Notes under the pieces: generated by a model | The model's database searches: none | Told to the model about the DNA's origin: nothing | Seen by the model: only the letters and a program-made list of their open reading frames with translations | NCBI RefSeq assembly: GCF_946885885.1 | Contig: NZ_CAMPHN010000041.1 | Span: forward strand, 1-30,327 | Direction: 5' to 3' | Source: an uncultured Pseudomonas sp. | Lineage (GTDB): Bacteria > Pseudomonadota > Gammaproteobacteria > Pseudomonadales > Pseudomonadaceae | Length of the DNA stretch: 30,327 nt | Made by a program: the position numbers and the translations under genes | Shown: piece by piece, positions 22,610-30,251 of the stretch | How the letters are laid out: the number at the start of each line of letters is the position of its first letter | Numbering within the stretch: the first letter of the stretch is position 1

Positions 22610-23902
22610 TTATTCGCTGCCTACCTGGCGCAAATAGGGGGCGGGCGCAGCACCGAGGTTACTGAGCATCCGCTCGCTGTACCAGTCCATGAAATTGACC
22701 ACACCGAACTCGTAGGTCTTCGAGTACGGGCCCGGCTGGTAGGCCGTGGAGTTGATCCCGCGCTGATTTTCCTCGCCGAGGCGGCGGTCCTGATCGTTGG
22801 TCGCATCCCAGACCTGGCGCAGGCGCGCGACATCGTAGTCGACGCCTTCGACCGCATCCTTGTGCACCAGCCATTTGGTGATGACGATGGTTTCCTGGGC
22901 GCTGATCGGCCACACGGTGAAGTTGATCAGGTGATCGCCCATGCAGTGGTTCCACGAGTGCGGCAGGTGCAGGATGCGCATCGAACCGAGGTCCGGGTTC
23001 TGGATTCGGCCCATCAACTTGTTGCAGCCCTGCTTGCCGTCCATGGTCATGGAAACGGTGCCTTTGAGCAGCGGCATGCGCACGATACGGTTGCGCAGGC
23101 CGTAACCGGCATGCAGGTAAGGGATCTTCTCCGCCTCCCACTTGGCCGCCGAGTCAGCCACGTGGTCCTTGAATTCCTGGCTGGCGCGCGGGTCGTTGGT
23201 GTCGTCCCATTCCAGCAGGGTGTTGAGCAGTTCCGGGTGCGAACCGTTGCAGTGGTAGCACTCGCGGTTGTTCTCGATCACCAGCTTCCAGTTGGCCTGC
23301 TCGCGCATGGTGCTTTGCACTGCGACCTTGGTGTTCTCCATGTCGTAGGGCTCCATGTAGTGAGCCAGACCGGAAAGGAACTCATCGATGGCCGGCGGGT
23401 TTTCCGCCAGGGAGATGAAGATGAAGCCGCCGGCGGTCTTGCAGTGCACCGGCTTGAGGTTGTAATCGCTGAGCTTGAAGTCTTCGCCCATCTCGCTGCC
23501 GGCGAACAGCAGGCGGCCGTCCAGCTCGTAGGTCCACTGGTGGTAGGGGCAAACCAGCTTGGCGACCTTGCCCTTGTCGCTGACGCACAGACGCGAGCCG
23601 CGATGCCGGCAGACGTTATGGAAGGCATGCACAACGCCTTCGGCGCCACGGATGACGATGATCGGGTTGTCGCCCAATTGCAGCGTCAGGTAGTTGCCCT
23701 TGGCGGGGATCTCGCAAGTCATGCCGGCGATCAGCCATTCCTTATGGAAGATCTCCTGCATGTCGATCTGGAACAGTCGCTCGTCGTTATAGAACGGCTG
23801 CGGCAGGGAAAAGGTACGCTCGCGGGTTTGCAGCATTTCGGCGGTGGCCTTGCGCGCTGGTTCCAGCGGGTCGCCCAAGCTCAGGGTGGAAGTGACGTCC
23901 AT
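22610..23902 (-). CDS. gbcA: Glycine betaine monooxygenase, Rieske oxygenase subunit
   Basis: This 430-aa cytoplasmic oxygenase converts glycine betaine to dimethylglycine and formaldehyde with electrons from GbcB. The Rieske [2Fe-2S] ligands are CRH (Cys98, His100) and CPYH (Cys118, His121). The mononuclear iron region is ENNRECYHCNGSHPELL, giving His217 and His222. The length and C-terminal MDWYSERML agree with the GbcA family. ATG 23902 has GAGGAG 6 nt upstream; the long upstream frame is not Rieske-like. A perfect hairpin lies just upstream of the ribosome binding site. It is divergent from gbcB across 332 bp, where both promoters must lie, and is followed by a microprotein and a terminator. 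Confidence 0.96.
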   Translation of the reverse strand: MDVTSTLSLGDPLEPARKATAEMLQTRERTFSLPQPFYNDERLFQIDMQEIFHKEWLIAGMTCEIPAKGNYLTLQLGDNPIIVIRGAEGVVHAFHNVCRHRGSRLCVSDKGKVAKLVCPYHQWTYELDGRLLFAGSEMGEDFKLSDYNLKPVHCKTAGGFIFISLAENPPAIDEFLSGLAHYMEPYDMENTKVAVQSTMREQANWKLVIENNRECYHCNGSHPELLNTLLEWDDTNDPRASQEFKDHVADSAAKWEAEKIPYLHAGYGLRNRIVRMPLLKGTVSMTMDGKQGCNKLMGRIQNPDLGSMRILHLPHSWNHCMGDHLINFTVWPISAQETIVITKWLVHKDAVEGVDYDVARLRQVWDATNDQDRRLGEENQRGINSTAYQPGPYSKTYEFGVVNFMDWYSERMLSNLGAAPAPYLRQVGSE

Positions 23903-24234
23903 CGGTGACTCCTCAATGGCAATCGCGTTTGCGATTGCCGCAAAAAAGTGGCTGTTCGGTGTTGCTACGCAAGGTTGCTGGCGTCCTGCTGATCGGTGTG
24001 TTGCACCGGCCTGCGGCGTGCTTCTTCGGCATGAGCTGAGTGTGGAGTTGGTCGTGCTGGCGACCTTATCCATGGGCGACATGGCGGCATCCGTTTCCGA
24101 CGCGGCAAGCCGCGTGCTCAGTGGCAGGTCGCGATAAGTATGTCAGTGTCGTTGGTAGATAAGTGGCTATCCTGAGCGTTACGCACAATCGCTCCATCAG
24201 GCCGGCAACAGGCCCCGTGCACGAGAGAACGACC
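23903..24234. promoter_or_regulatory. Divergent gbcA/gbcB promoter region
   Basis: This 332-bp gap has no gene. It contains a perfect hairpin in the gbcA leader (GGCAATCGC/GCGATTGCC, GTTT loop, 23918-23939), 15 nt before the gbcA start. On the gbcB side are two direct GATAAGT repeats (24133 and 24158, 25 bp apart), about 70-100 bp before the gbcB start. Both genes are known GbdR targets in Pseudomonas. I do not know the consensus well enough to call the site. Confidence 0.55.
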
Positions 24235-25335
24235 ATGTCGAACGACTTCCTCAATCCGGTTACCACCCAGACCTGGAGCAACGGCCGCCACTTGGTGCGC
24301 TGCGTCAAGGTTATCCAGGAAACCTGGGATGTACGCACCTTCTGCTTTATGGCGGATCAGCCGGTGCTGTTTTTCTTCAAGCCGGGGCAGTTCGTCACCC
24401 TGGAGTTGGAGATCGACGGTCAGCCGGTCATGCGTTCCTACACCATTTCCAGCTCGCCTTCGGTGCCCTACAGCTTTTCCATCACCATCAAGCGGGTGCC
24501 GGGCGGCAAGGTCTCCAACTGGCTGCACGACAACCTGCAAGAAGGTACGGTGCTGCCGGTGCACGGCCCGGTCGGGTTGTTCAACGCCATGGACTTCCCG
24601 GCGGACAAGGTGCTGTTTCTCAGTGGCGGCGTCGGCATCACCCCGGTGATGTCGATGGCGCGCTGGTTCTACGACACCAACGGCGCTGTCGATATGGTCT
24701 TCGTGCACAGCGCGCGCTCGCCGAAGGACATCATCTACCACCGCGAGCTGGAACACATGGCTGCGCGGATCAACAACTTCAGCCTGCACGTGATCTGCGA
24801 AAAGCACGGTTTTGGCGAAGCCTGGGCCGGTTACCGCGGTTATCTCAACCAGAAGATGCTGGAGCTGATCGCCCCGGATTATCTGGATCGGGAGATTTTC
24901 TGCTGTGGACCGACGCCCTATATGAACGCGGTCAAGCACCTGCTGCAGAACAACGGCTACGACATGCAGCGTTACCACGAAGAGTCCTTCGGCGCGACGC
25001 CGCCGGAAGTGCGCGCCGAGGTCTCGGAGCTGGCCGCCGAAGCCGCCGACGCGCCGCCGGTGCCGGCCGCCGATCAGCACCAGGTGACCTTCGCCGCCAC
25101 CGGCAAGAGTATCCGCATCAACCCCGGCGAAACCGTTCACGCCGCGGCCGCCAAGCTCGGCCTGCATATCCCCAAGGCTTGCGGCATGGGCATTTGCGGC
25201 ACCTGCAAGGTGATGAAAACCGCCGGCGAGGTAACCATGGAACACAACGGCGGGATCACCGACGAAGATGTTGCCGAGGGTTATATCCTCTCCTGCTGCA
25301 GCGTCGCCCAGGGCGATGTGACCATCGATTATTGA
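24235..25335 (+). CDS. gbcB: Glycine betaine monooxygenase, ferredoxin reductase subunit
   Basis: This 366-aa reductase passes electrons from NAD(P)H through FAD and a [2Fe-2S] cluster to GbcA. The FAD-binding RSYTIS motif is at residues 67-72, the nucleotide-binding SGGVGITP follows at about 130, and the CCGP motif lies near 225. A plant-type ferredoxin domain occupies the last about 90 residues, with ACGMGICGTCK and a final Cys in LSCCSVAQG. ATG 24235 gives the family N-terminus SNDFLNPVT; the ribosome binding site is only AGAG. It is divergent from gbcA and followed by a short GTGGACA repeat. Confidence 0.96.
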   Translation: MSNDFLNPVTTQTWSNGRHLVRCVKVIQETWDVRTFCFMADQPVLFFFKPGQFVTLELEIDGQPVMRSYTISSSPSVPYSFSITIKRVPGGKVSNWLHDNLQEGTVLPVHGPVGLFNAMDFPADKVLFLSGGVGITPVMSMARWFYDTNGAVDMVFVHSARSPKDIIYHRELEHMAARINNFSLHVICEKHGFGEAWAGYRGYLNQKMLELIAPDYLDREIFCCGPTPYMNAVKHLLQNNGYDMQRYHEESFGATPPEVRAEVSELAAEAADAPPVPAADQHQVTFAATGKSIRINPGETVHAAAAKLGLHIPKACGMGICGTCKVMKTAGEVTMEHNGGITDEDVAEGYILSCCSVAQGDVTIDY

Positions 25336-25346
25336 TGGTCACAGGC

Positions 25347-25382
25347 GTAGTGGTGGACAGGCCTTCGGCGTGTCCACCCTAC
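25347..25382. repeat. Short GTAG-TGGTGGACA...TGTCCACCCTAC repeat (copy 3)
   Basis: A 36-bp inverted repeat with 8-bp inner arms GGTGGACA/TGTCCACC lies between the convergent gbcB and the 80-aa gene. It may work as a terminator by structure, but no T-run is present. Confidence 0.7.
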
Positions 25383-25394
25383 ATTGGCGACCTG

Positions 25395-25637
25395 CTAAAT
25401 ATCCGTACCCAGGGTCCAGCCGTTGGCGTCGGCGCGGCGGTCTTTGTTGGCGCGGCGGTCTTCTTCGAAGCGGATGGCTCCGCGTCTGTCGGCATGGCTA
25501 CGGCGTTCGCGTTTGCCGCGGGTGTCGATCTTGAACGACGCCGGTTGTTTGGCGGGGGCGGGGGCCGGAGCAAGCGGCTCCAGCGGTTCGAGGCTCAGGT
25601 CCTCGAGGCTGAGTTCGAAGTTGTCGTCGGTTGCCAT
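25395..25637 (-). CDS. 80-aa hypothetical protein with Arg-rich repeated motif
   Basis: This small cytoplasmic protein has three visible parts: an acidic/Leu N-terminus (NFELSLEDLSLEPLEPL), an Ala/Pro linker (APAPAPAK), and a basic C-terminus with repeated RR doublets (RERRSHADRRGAIRF, then EDRRANKDRRAD) before GWTLGTDI. The RxxxDRR spacing suggests a nucleic-acid, phosphate or membrane-surface contact, but no family is recognised by me. Similar small genes are known at this place in Pseudomonas betaine loci. GGAGGAG lies 7 nt before ATG 25637. It is 107 bp downstream of ltaA on the same strand, with a palindrome and a hairpin in between, so it may have its own promoter. Confidence 0.75.
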   Translation of the reverse strand: MATDDNFELSLEDLSLEPLEPLAPAPAPAKQPASFKIDTRGKRERRSHADRRGAIRFEEDRRANKDRRADANGWTLGTDI

Positions 25638-25668
25638 TGGCGTGCTCCTCCGCGGGTGCGGGTGCGTG

Positions 25669-25683
25669 CAGGCAATTTGCCTG
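25669..25683. promoter_or_regulatory. 15-bp perfect palindrome upstream of the 80-aa gene
   Basis: CAGGCAATTTGCCTG has 7-bp arms around a central T and lies 32 bp before the start codon. It is a candidate operator for an unidentified regulator. Confidence 0.5.
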
Positions 25684-25699
25684 TATCTGCATTAGATTA

Positions 25700-25717
25700 G
25701 CCCTGGTTTCCCAGGGC
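25700..25717 (-). terminator. Hairpin after ltaA with GAAA tetraloop
   Basis: On the minus strand GCCCTGG-GAAA-CCAGGGC forms a perfect 7-bp stem capped by a GNRA loop, 28 bp after the ltaA stop. No U-tract follows, so it may be a processing or stability hairpin, or a weak terminator. Confidence 0.45.
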
Positions 25718-25744
25718 GCACGCGCGAGCGGACGAGCTGTAGGA

Positions 25745-26788
25745 TCAGACCGCCGCCATGGCCGCGCGAATATCCGCCGCCAACTGCTGCACTCGTTGCT
25801 CTTCGGTATCCCATGAGCACATGAAGCGCGCGCCGCCGGCGCCGATAAAGGTGTAGAAGCGCCAGCCCTTGGCGCGCAGGGTTTCCAGGGCCGTTTCGGA
25901 CATTTGCAGGAACACTCCGTTGGCTTCCACCGGGAACATCGGGCTGACCCCGGGCACGTCGGCGACAAGTTCGGCGAGCAGGCGCGCGCAGCTGTTGGCG
26001 TGGTTGGCGTAGCGCAGCCAGGCGCCGTCTTGCAGCAGGCCGACCCAGGGCGCCGACAGGTAGCGCATCTTCGAAGCCAGCTGGCCGGCCTGCTTGCAGC
26101 GGTAGTCGAAATCCTCGGCCAGGGCTTTGTTGAAGAACAGAATCGCCTCGCCTACCGCCATGCCGTTCTTGGTACCGCCGAAACACAGCACATCGACGCC
26201 GGCTTTCCAGGTCAGCTCGGCCGGGGAGCAGCCGAGCGAGGCGCAGGCGTTGGAAAAGCGCGCGCCGTCCATGTGCAGATTGAGGCCCAGTTCATGGCAG
26301 GTCGCGCTGATCGCGGCGATTTCCTCGGGGCGATAGACGGTGCCGACTTCGGTGGCCTGGGTCAGCGTCACCACCCGCGGCTTGGGGTAGTGGATATCCA
26401 GACGCTTGAGCGCCACTTCGCGGATCGCCTCGGGCGTCAGCTTGCCGTTCTCGGTTCTGGCCAGCAGCAGTTTGGAGCCGTTGGAGAAAAACTCCGGGGC
26501 GCCGCATTCGTCGGTTTCGACGTGGGCGGTCTCCGAACAGATCACGCTGTGATAGCTCTGACACAGGGCGGCCAGGGCCAGGGAGTTGGCCGCGGTGCCG
26601 TTGAAGGCGAAGAACACCTCGCAATCGGTTTCGAACAGGCGGCGGAAGTGGTCGGCGGCACGCGCGGTCCACTGATCGTCGCCATAGGCGCGGTCGTGGC
26701 CGTGATTGGCCTCGGCCATCGCGGCCCAGGCCTCCGGGCAGATACCGGAATAGTTGTCGCTGGCGAACTGTTGCGAGAGATCGGGCAT
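25745..26788 (-). CDS. ltaA: Low-specificity L-threonine aldolase
   Basis: This 347-aa PLP enzyme cleaves L-threonine or L-allo-threonine to glycine and acetaldehyde, or runs in reverse. Features are SDNYSGICPEAW near the N-terminus, the FAFNGTAANSLAL glycine-rich PLP phosphate region, HMDGARF (Asp that contacts the PLP nitrogen), and CFGGTKNGM with the Schiff-base Lys. The length fits the family. ATG 26788 has AAGGAAC upstream. Its position between gbcB and glyA links it to glycine metabolism. Confidence 0.94.
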   Translation of the reverse strand: MPDLSQQFASDNYSGICPEAWAAMAEANHGHDRAYGDDQWTARAADHFRRLFETDCEVFFAFNGTAANSLALAALCQSYHSVICSETAHVETDECGAPEFFSNGSKLLLARTENGKLTPEAIREVALKRLDIHYPKPRVVTLTQATEVGTVYRPEEIAAISATCHELGLNLHMDGARFSNACASLGCSPAELTWKAGVDVLCFGGTKNGMAVGEAILFFNKALAEDFDYRCKQAGQLASKMRYLSAPWVGLLQDGAWLRYANHANSCARLLAELVADVPGVSPMFPVEANGVFLQMSETALETLRAKGWRFYTFIGAGGARFMCSWDTEEQRVQQLAADIRAAMAAV

Positions 26789-27265
26789 TGCTAGTTCCTT
26801 CTATTCGGGCGTCGGACGTCGGGTGCCGAGGCGAGGCGTCGGCGGATCGCCTTACTTTACCTGCGTGCTGGCCGGTCTACGGACGTTGCGGCGACATCTT
26901 ATTTATTCCAGGCGCTATCCGGCGCTTTTCAAAGGCTATGTACCCGCAGTGTGTTGCGTTCAGGCTTGGGCGTTTCAGTGTGAGGATCTGACCTCGTAGG
27001 GTGACGCGGGGCCGCCTAGGCCGTGCGCACCAGCCCATCACGCCAGCGCTGGCTGCGGACGCCTGGTGCGCACGGCGCACCCTACTATTGCGGCCCTTGC
27101 AAGCAGGGCCACTCTTCCCTGAACGCCCCATGCAACACCTAATTGGTACATGGCCTTTTCAAACCGCCCGGCAGCGGCGAAAGACAAGGAACTCATGGCC
27201 GGCAGCGGCCTCAGAAATACAGGCCCGGCAGTGCTTGCCGAGTCCTGACCTGAACGGAGTCCGCC
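26789..27265. repeat. Gene-free region with inverted ATGTACC motifs and a GTAGGGTG repeat
   Basis: No credible gene is seen. Two copies of a motif (TTCAAAGGCTATGTACC at about 26927-26944 on plus; TTTGAAAAGGCCATGTACC at about 27163-27145 on minus) face each other. Between them, at 26996-27085, is an inverted repeat beginning GTAGGGTGACGCG and ending GCGCACGGCGCACCCTAC. The ltaA promoter (minus) and the promoter of the small secreted protein gene (plus) must also lie here. Confidence 0.6.
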
Positions 27266-27574
27266 ATGAGCCATCGCCATTTGCTTGCCCGGTTGTTCGC
27301 AGCATGCGCCCCTTTGCTCGTTTCCTTCCCGGCTGCCGCCGATTGGCCGCCGGGCGCCAAGAGCCAGTTCACCGAAGAGTGCATCGCCAGTGCCCAGAGT
27401 GGCCACAGCAAGGCGCAGTTGCAGGCTTACTGCGAGTGCGCGGCGACCAAGGTCAGCAGCGAGTTCAGCGAAGCCGAATTGCGGGAGCTCGGCCGGCAAG
27501 CGTCGCCCGATCCGGCGCTGCGGCAACGGCTGATCGATGCGTCGAGCAGTTGCGAAGCGCAGTTGCAGCAATAG
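27266..27574 (+). CDS. Small secreted (periplasmic) cysteine-containing protein
   Basis: This 102-aa protein has a signal peptide: basic start MSHRH, a hydrophobic core LFAACAPLLVSF, and probable cleavage after PAAA near residue 25. The mature part of about 77 aa has four Cys (EECIAS, AYCECAA, SSCEAQ), spaced to form two disulfides, and a helical body (FSEAELRELGRQ). This pattern recalls small periplasmic proteins with paired Cys helices, but I do not recognise the family. GGAG lies before ATG 27266. It is followed by the TraX-like gene on the same strand at 80 bp, so they may be co-transcribed. Confidence 0.75.
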   Translation: MSHRHLLARLFAACAPLLVSFPAAADWPPGAKSQFTEECIASAQSGHSKAQLQAYCECAATKVSSEFSEAELRELGRQASPDPALRQRLIDASSSCEAQLQQ

Positions 27575-27654
27575 TCGGCGACGGCCGGTCGGTCGTGCTT
27601 GGGCTGACGTGCTTGGGTTAAGGTGAGCGACACCCCGTCGCTCCGATAGCCGTC

Positions 27655-28416
27655 ATGCCCGACTCAGCCGCAGAGGTACCCCACAGCCGCGACCGCGCGT
27701 TGGATCTGCTCAAGTGGCTGGCGCTGCTGAGCATGTTTATCGACCACCTGCGCCACGTCTGGCCGCAGCTATACGCCGTGTATATTCCCGGCCGTCTGGC
27801 CTTCCCGTTTTTCTGTCTGGCGATCGCCGCTAATCTGGCGCGGCCTGCTTTGGCGCGGTCCGCTTCGCTGCGATCGGCGGGCCGAGGGATACCGCTGCGC
27901 TATCTCGCGCTGCTGCTGATTTTTGCGCTGCTCTCGGAATGGCCTTATCGGTTGTTGGTGCCGGCGCCGCAGTCGCTCAATGTGCTGCCGACGCTGGCCC
28001 TGGGGCTGCTGATCGCCGCCGGCCTGCAACACCCGCACGGCCAACGCCGTTGGTTGGCATTGGCGGCATTGTCGCTGGCGCTGCTCGGGCATTCCTGGCT
28101 GATGTTCGGCGCGGCCGGTGCGCTGTTGCCGGCGGCGTTCCTGCATGCCCTGCGGCAACCCGCGTCCGGCTGGCTTTGGCCGCTGCTGCTGTGCCTGCTC
28201 GCCAACTACTGGCCGCCGTTCTATATCGATGCGCTACGTGGCGATCCCTTCGCCTGGACGGTGATTCTCGTTTGCGCCATGGCGCCGTTGTTCGGCCTCT
28301 GGTTGCTGCGCCAGCGCTTGACGCTGCCCGTGCCGCCGGTGCGGCGCTGGGCCTACCTGTTCTACCCTGGGCACTTCCTGCTGCTGGCCGCGATAGGCGA
28401 ATTGGCGGCCTCGTAG
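27655..28416 (+). CDS. TraX-family membrane protein
   Basis: This 253-aa integral membrane protein has about eight hydrophobic segments. The family pattern is present: DLLKWLALLSMFIDHLRHVW near residues 19-38, IPGRLAFPFFCLAIAANL, then a C-terminal WAYLFYPGHFLLL. TraX on the F plasmid N-acetylates pilin; chromosomal homologues in Pseudomonas are widespread and mostly uncharacterised, probably membrane acyltransferases. No conjugation genes are visible here, so pilin acetylation is unlikely. ATG 27655 lacks a strong ribosome binding site. The TAG stop lies inside the left end of a GTAGGG-type repeat. Confidence 0.85.
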   Translation: MPDSAAEVPHSRDRALDLLKWLALLSMFIDHLRHVWPQLYAVYIPGRLAFPFFCLAIAANLARPALARSASLRSAGRGIPLRYLALLLIFALLSEWPYRLLVPAPQSLNVLPTLALGLLIAAGLQHPHGQRRWLALAALSLALLGHSWLMFGAAGALLPAAFLHALRQPASGWLWPLLLCLLANYWPPFYIDALRGDPFAWTVILVCAMAPLFGLWLLRQRLTLPVPPVRRWAYLFYPGHFLLLAAIGELAAS

Positions 28417-28486
28417 GGCAGGCATACCGAAGGCTTGTCCGCATGGGGCGCCAGCGGTGGACAAAGCTTCGCTATGTCCACCCTAC
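28413..28486. repeat. GTAGGG...CACCCTAC repeat overlapping the TraX stop (copy 4)
   Basis: It begins GTAGGGCAGGCATACCGAAG and ends CTATGTCCACCCTAC, and contains GGTGGACA/TGTCCACC arms like copy 3. The first bases supply the TraX stop codon (TAG, 28414-28416). Confidence 0.75.
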
Positions 28487-28575
28487 GAACTGGCCGCCAT
28501 ACGCGAGTGACTGGGCTGATGACCGTTCACGGATACCGTGTTCGGGGATCTCGCGACCCGGGGCGGACTTCCCCG

Positions 28576-28661
28576 CATGTCGCCAATGTGCCTGTCGTGA
28601 AAACACCCATGTCGCAAACGAACCCCCCTGTGGCGTGCATAGGCATCTGGCCCTTAAGGGC
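28576..28661 (+). promoter_or_regulatory. Candidate regulator sites upstream of glyA
   Basis: CATGTCGC occurs at 28576 and 28608 with the related CCTGTCGT at 28591, i.e. three direct repeats at 15-17-bp spacing. Downstream is the perfect palindrome GCCCTTAAGGGC (28650-28661). All lie 80-165 bp before the glyA start. AraC-family control of the glyA-sox genes is known in Pseudomonas and such regulators bind direct repeats; the assignment of these sites is my inference. Confidence 0.45.
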
Positions 28662-28741
28662 GAGTCATACCATCTCTGGCAACTGGGCTAGTTCCCAGAA
28701 CCGATAGACAGGCGCCGCCCAGGGGCCTCAGGAGATACGCG

Positions 28742-29995
28742 ATGTTCAGCAAGCACGACCAGATCCAGGGCTACGACGATGAATTGCTCGTTGCCATCAA
28801 CGCCGAAGAGGCGCGCCAGGAGCATCACATCGAGCTGATCGCTTCGGAAAACTACACCAGCAAGCGCGTCATGCAAGCCCAGGGCAGCGGCTTGACCAAC
28901 AAGTACGCCGAAGGCTATCCGGGTAAGCGTTACTACGGCGGTTGCGAGCACGTCGATGTGGTCGAGCAGTTGGCCATCGATCGCGCCAAGGCGCTGTTCG
29001 GCGCCGATTACGCCAACGTCCAGCCGCATTCCGGCTCTTCGGCCAACAGCGCGGTCTACCTGGCGCTGATCAATGCCGGCGACACCATTCTCGGCATGAG
29101 CCTGGCCCACGGCGGTCACCTGACCCACGGCGCCAAGGTTTCGTCCTCGGGCAAGCTGTACAACGCGGTGCAATACGGTATCGATACCGCCACCGGTCTG
29201 ATCGATTACGACGAGGTCGAGCGCCTGGCCGTCGAGCATAAGCCGAAGATGATCGTGGCCGGCTTCAGCGCCTATTCCAAGACTCTGGATTTCCCGCGTT
29301 TCCGCGCCATCGCCGACAAGGTCGGGGCGCTGCTGTTCGTCGACATGGCCCACGTCGCCGGTCTGGTCGCCGCTGGCCTGTATCCCAACCCGATTCCGTT
29401 CGCCGACGTGGTCACCACCACCACCCACAAGACCCTGCGCGGTCCGCGTGGCGGCCTGATCCTGGCCAAGGCCAACCCTGAGATCGAGAAGAAGCTCAAC
29501 GCCGCGGTGTTCCCTGGCGCCCAGGGCGGCCCGTTGATGCACGTGATCGCCGCCAAAGCGGTGTGCTTCAAGGAAGCCATGGAGCCGGGCTTCAAGGAAT
29601 ACCAGGCCCAGGTGATCAAGAACGCCCAGGCCATGGCCAAGGTGTTTATCGATCGCGGTTTCGATGTGGTTTCCGGCGGCACCGACAACCACCTGTTCCT
29701 GGTCAGCCTGATCAAGCAGGGCCTGACCGGCAAAGACGCCGACGCCGCTTTGGGTCGCGTCGGTATCACCGTCAACAAGAACGCCGTGCCCAACGACCCG
29801 CAGTCGCCGTTCGTGACCTCGGGCCTGCGCATCGGCACCCCGGCGATCACCACCCGCGGCCTCAAAGAGGCCCAGAGCATCGATCTGGCCGGCTGGATCT
29901 GCGACGTGCTCGACCACCTCGGCGATGCCGACGTGGAAGCGCAGGTGGCGACGTTGGCGGCGGGGCTTTGCGCCGATTATCCGGTTTATCGGTGA
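28742..29995 (+). CDS. glyA: Serine hydroxymethyltransferase
   Basis: This 417-aa cytoplasmic PLP enzyme interconverts serine and glycine with tetrahydrofolate. Motifs are [20 protein letters not shown] near the start ([20 protein letters not shown]), [18 protein letters not shown], the substrate loop [11 protein letters not shown], and [13 protein letters not shown] with the PLP-binding Lys near residue 230. Length is exact for the family. CAGGAG precedes ATG 28742. Placement immediately before soxB shows this is the copy devoted to the sarcosine oxidase pathway, using glycine and the C1 units released by demethylation; other Pseudomonas glyA copies exist elsewhere. Confidence 0.97.
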   Translation: MFSKHDQIQGYDDELLVAINAEEARQEHHIELIASENYTSKRVMQAQGSGLTNKYAEGYPGKRYYGGCEHVDVVEQLAIDRAKALFGADYANVQPHSGSSANSAVYLALINAGDTILGMSLAHGGHLTHGAKVSSSGKLYNAVQYGIDTATGLIDYDEVERLAVEHKPKMIVAGFSAYSKTLDFPRFRAIADKVGALLFVDMAHVAGLVAAGLYPNPIPFADVVTTTTHKTLRGPRGGLILAKANPEIEKKLNAAVFPGAQGGPLMHVIAAKAVCFKEAMEPGFKEYQAQVIKNAQAMAKVFIDRGFDVVSGGTDNHLFLVSLIKQGLTGKDADAALGRVGITVNKNAVPNDPQSPFVTSGLRIGTPAITTRGLKEAQSIDLAGWICDVLDHLGDADVEAQVATLAAGLCADYPVYR

Positions 29996-29998
29996 TTC

Positions 29999-30065
29999 GT
30001 AGGGTGGAAGGCGCTGTTTCCTTCCACCGCGTATCGGTGGATCGGTGAAGCGTGATCCACCCTAC
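29999..30065. repeat. GTAGGGTGGA...TCCACCCTAC repeat (copy 5)
   Basis: It begins GTAGGGTGGAAGGCGC and ends GTGATCCACCCTAC, closely related to copy 2 between the ETF genes. It starts 4 bp after the glyA stop. Confidence 0.8.
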
Positions 30066-30079
30066 GAGCTAGCGGATTC

Positions 30080-30165
30080 GTAGGCTGGATCGGGCCGCGC
30101 AGGTCGCGCCGCGAGTTACTCATAAAACCGATTTTCCTGGGTATCGCTGCGCTCAACCCAGGCTA
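30080..30165. repeat. GTAGGCTGG...CCCAGGCTAC repeat
   Basis: GTAGGCTGGATCGGGC at the left pairs with GCTCAACCCAGGCTAC at the right (imperfect). It is a distinct repeat family next to copy 5, so the glyA-soxB gap of 256 bp is mostly repetitive. Confidence 0.65.
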
Positions 30166-30251
30166 CGTCCTCGTTTGCAGGGGCGTAGGGCGGCAGCGAG
30201 AACTGGCGGAGTCGCCTGCACACCGTTTTCAAGTATCAGGAGTACCCACTG

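Noticed and set aside
23903..24082. Longer N-terminus for gbcA
   Set aside because: The extra 60 residues have no Rieske-type sequence and include the leader hairpin; GAGGAG is correctly spaced from ATG 23902.
28487..28741. Glycine riboswitch upstream of glyA
   Set aside because: I looked for the conserved glycine aptamer segments and did not find them; only direct repeats and palindromes are visible.
28688..29917. 409-codon minus-strand frame over glyA
   Set aside because: Antisense of glyA; no family features.
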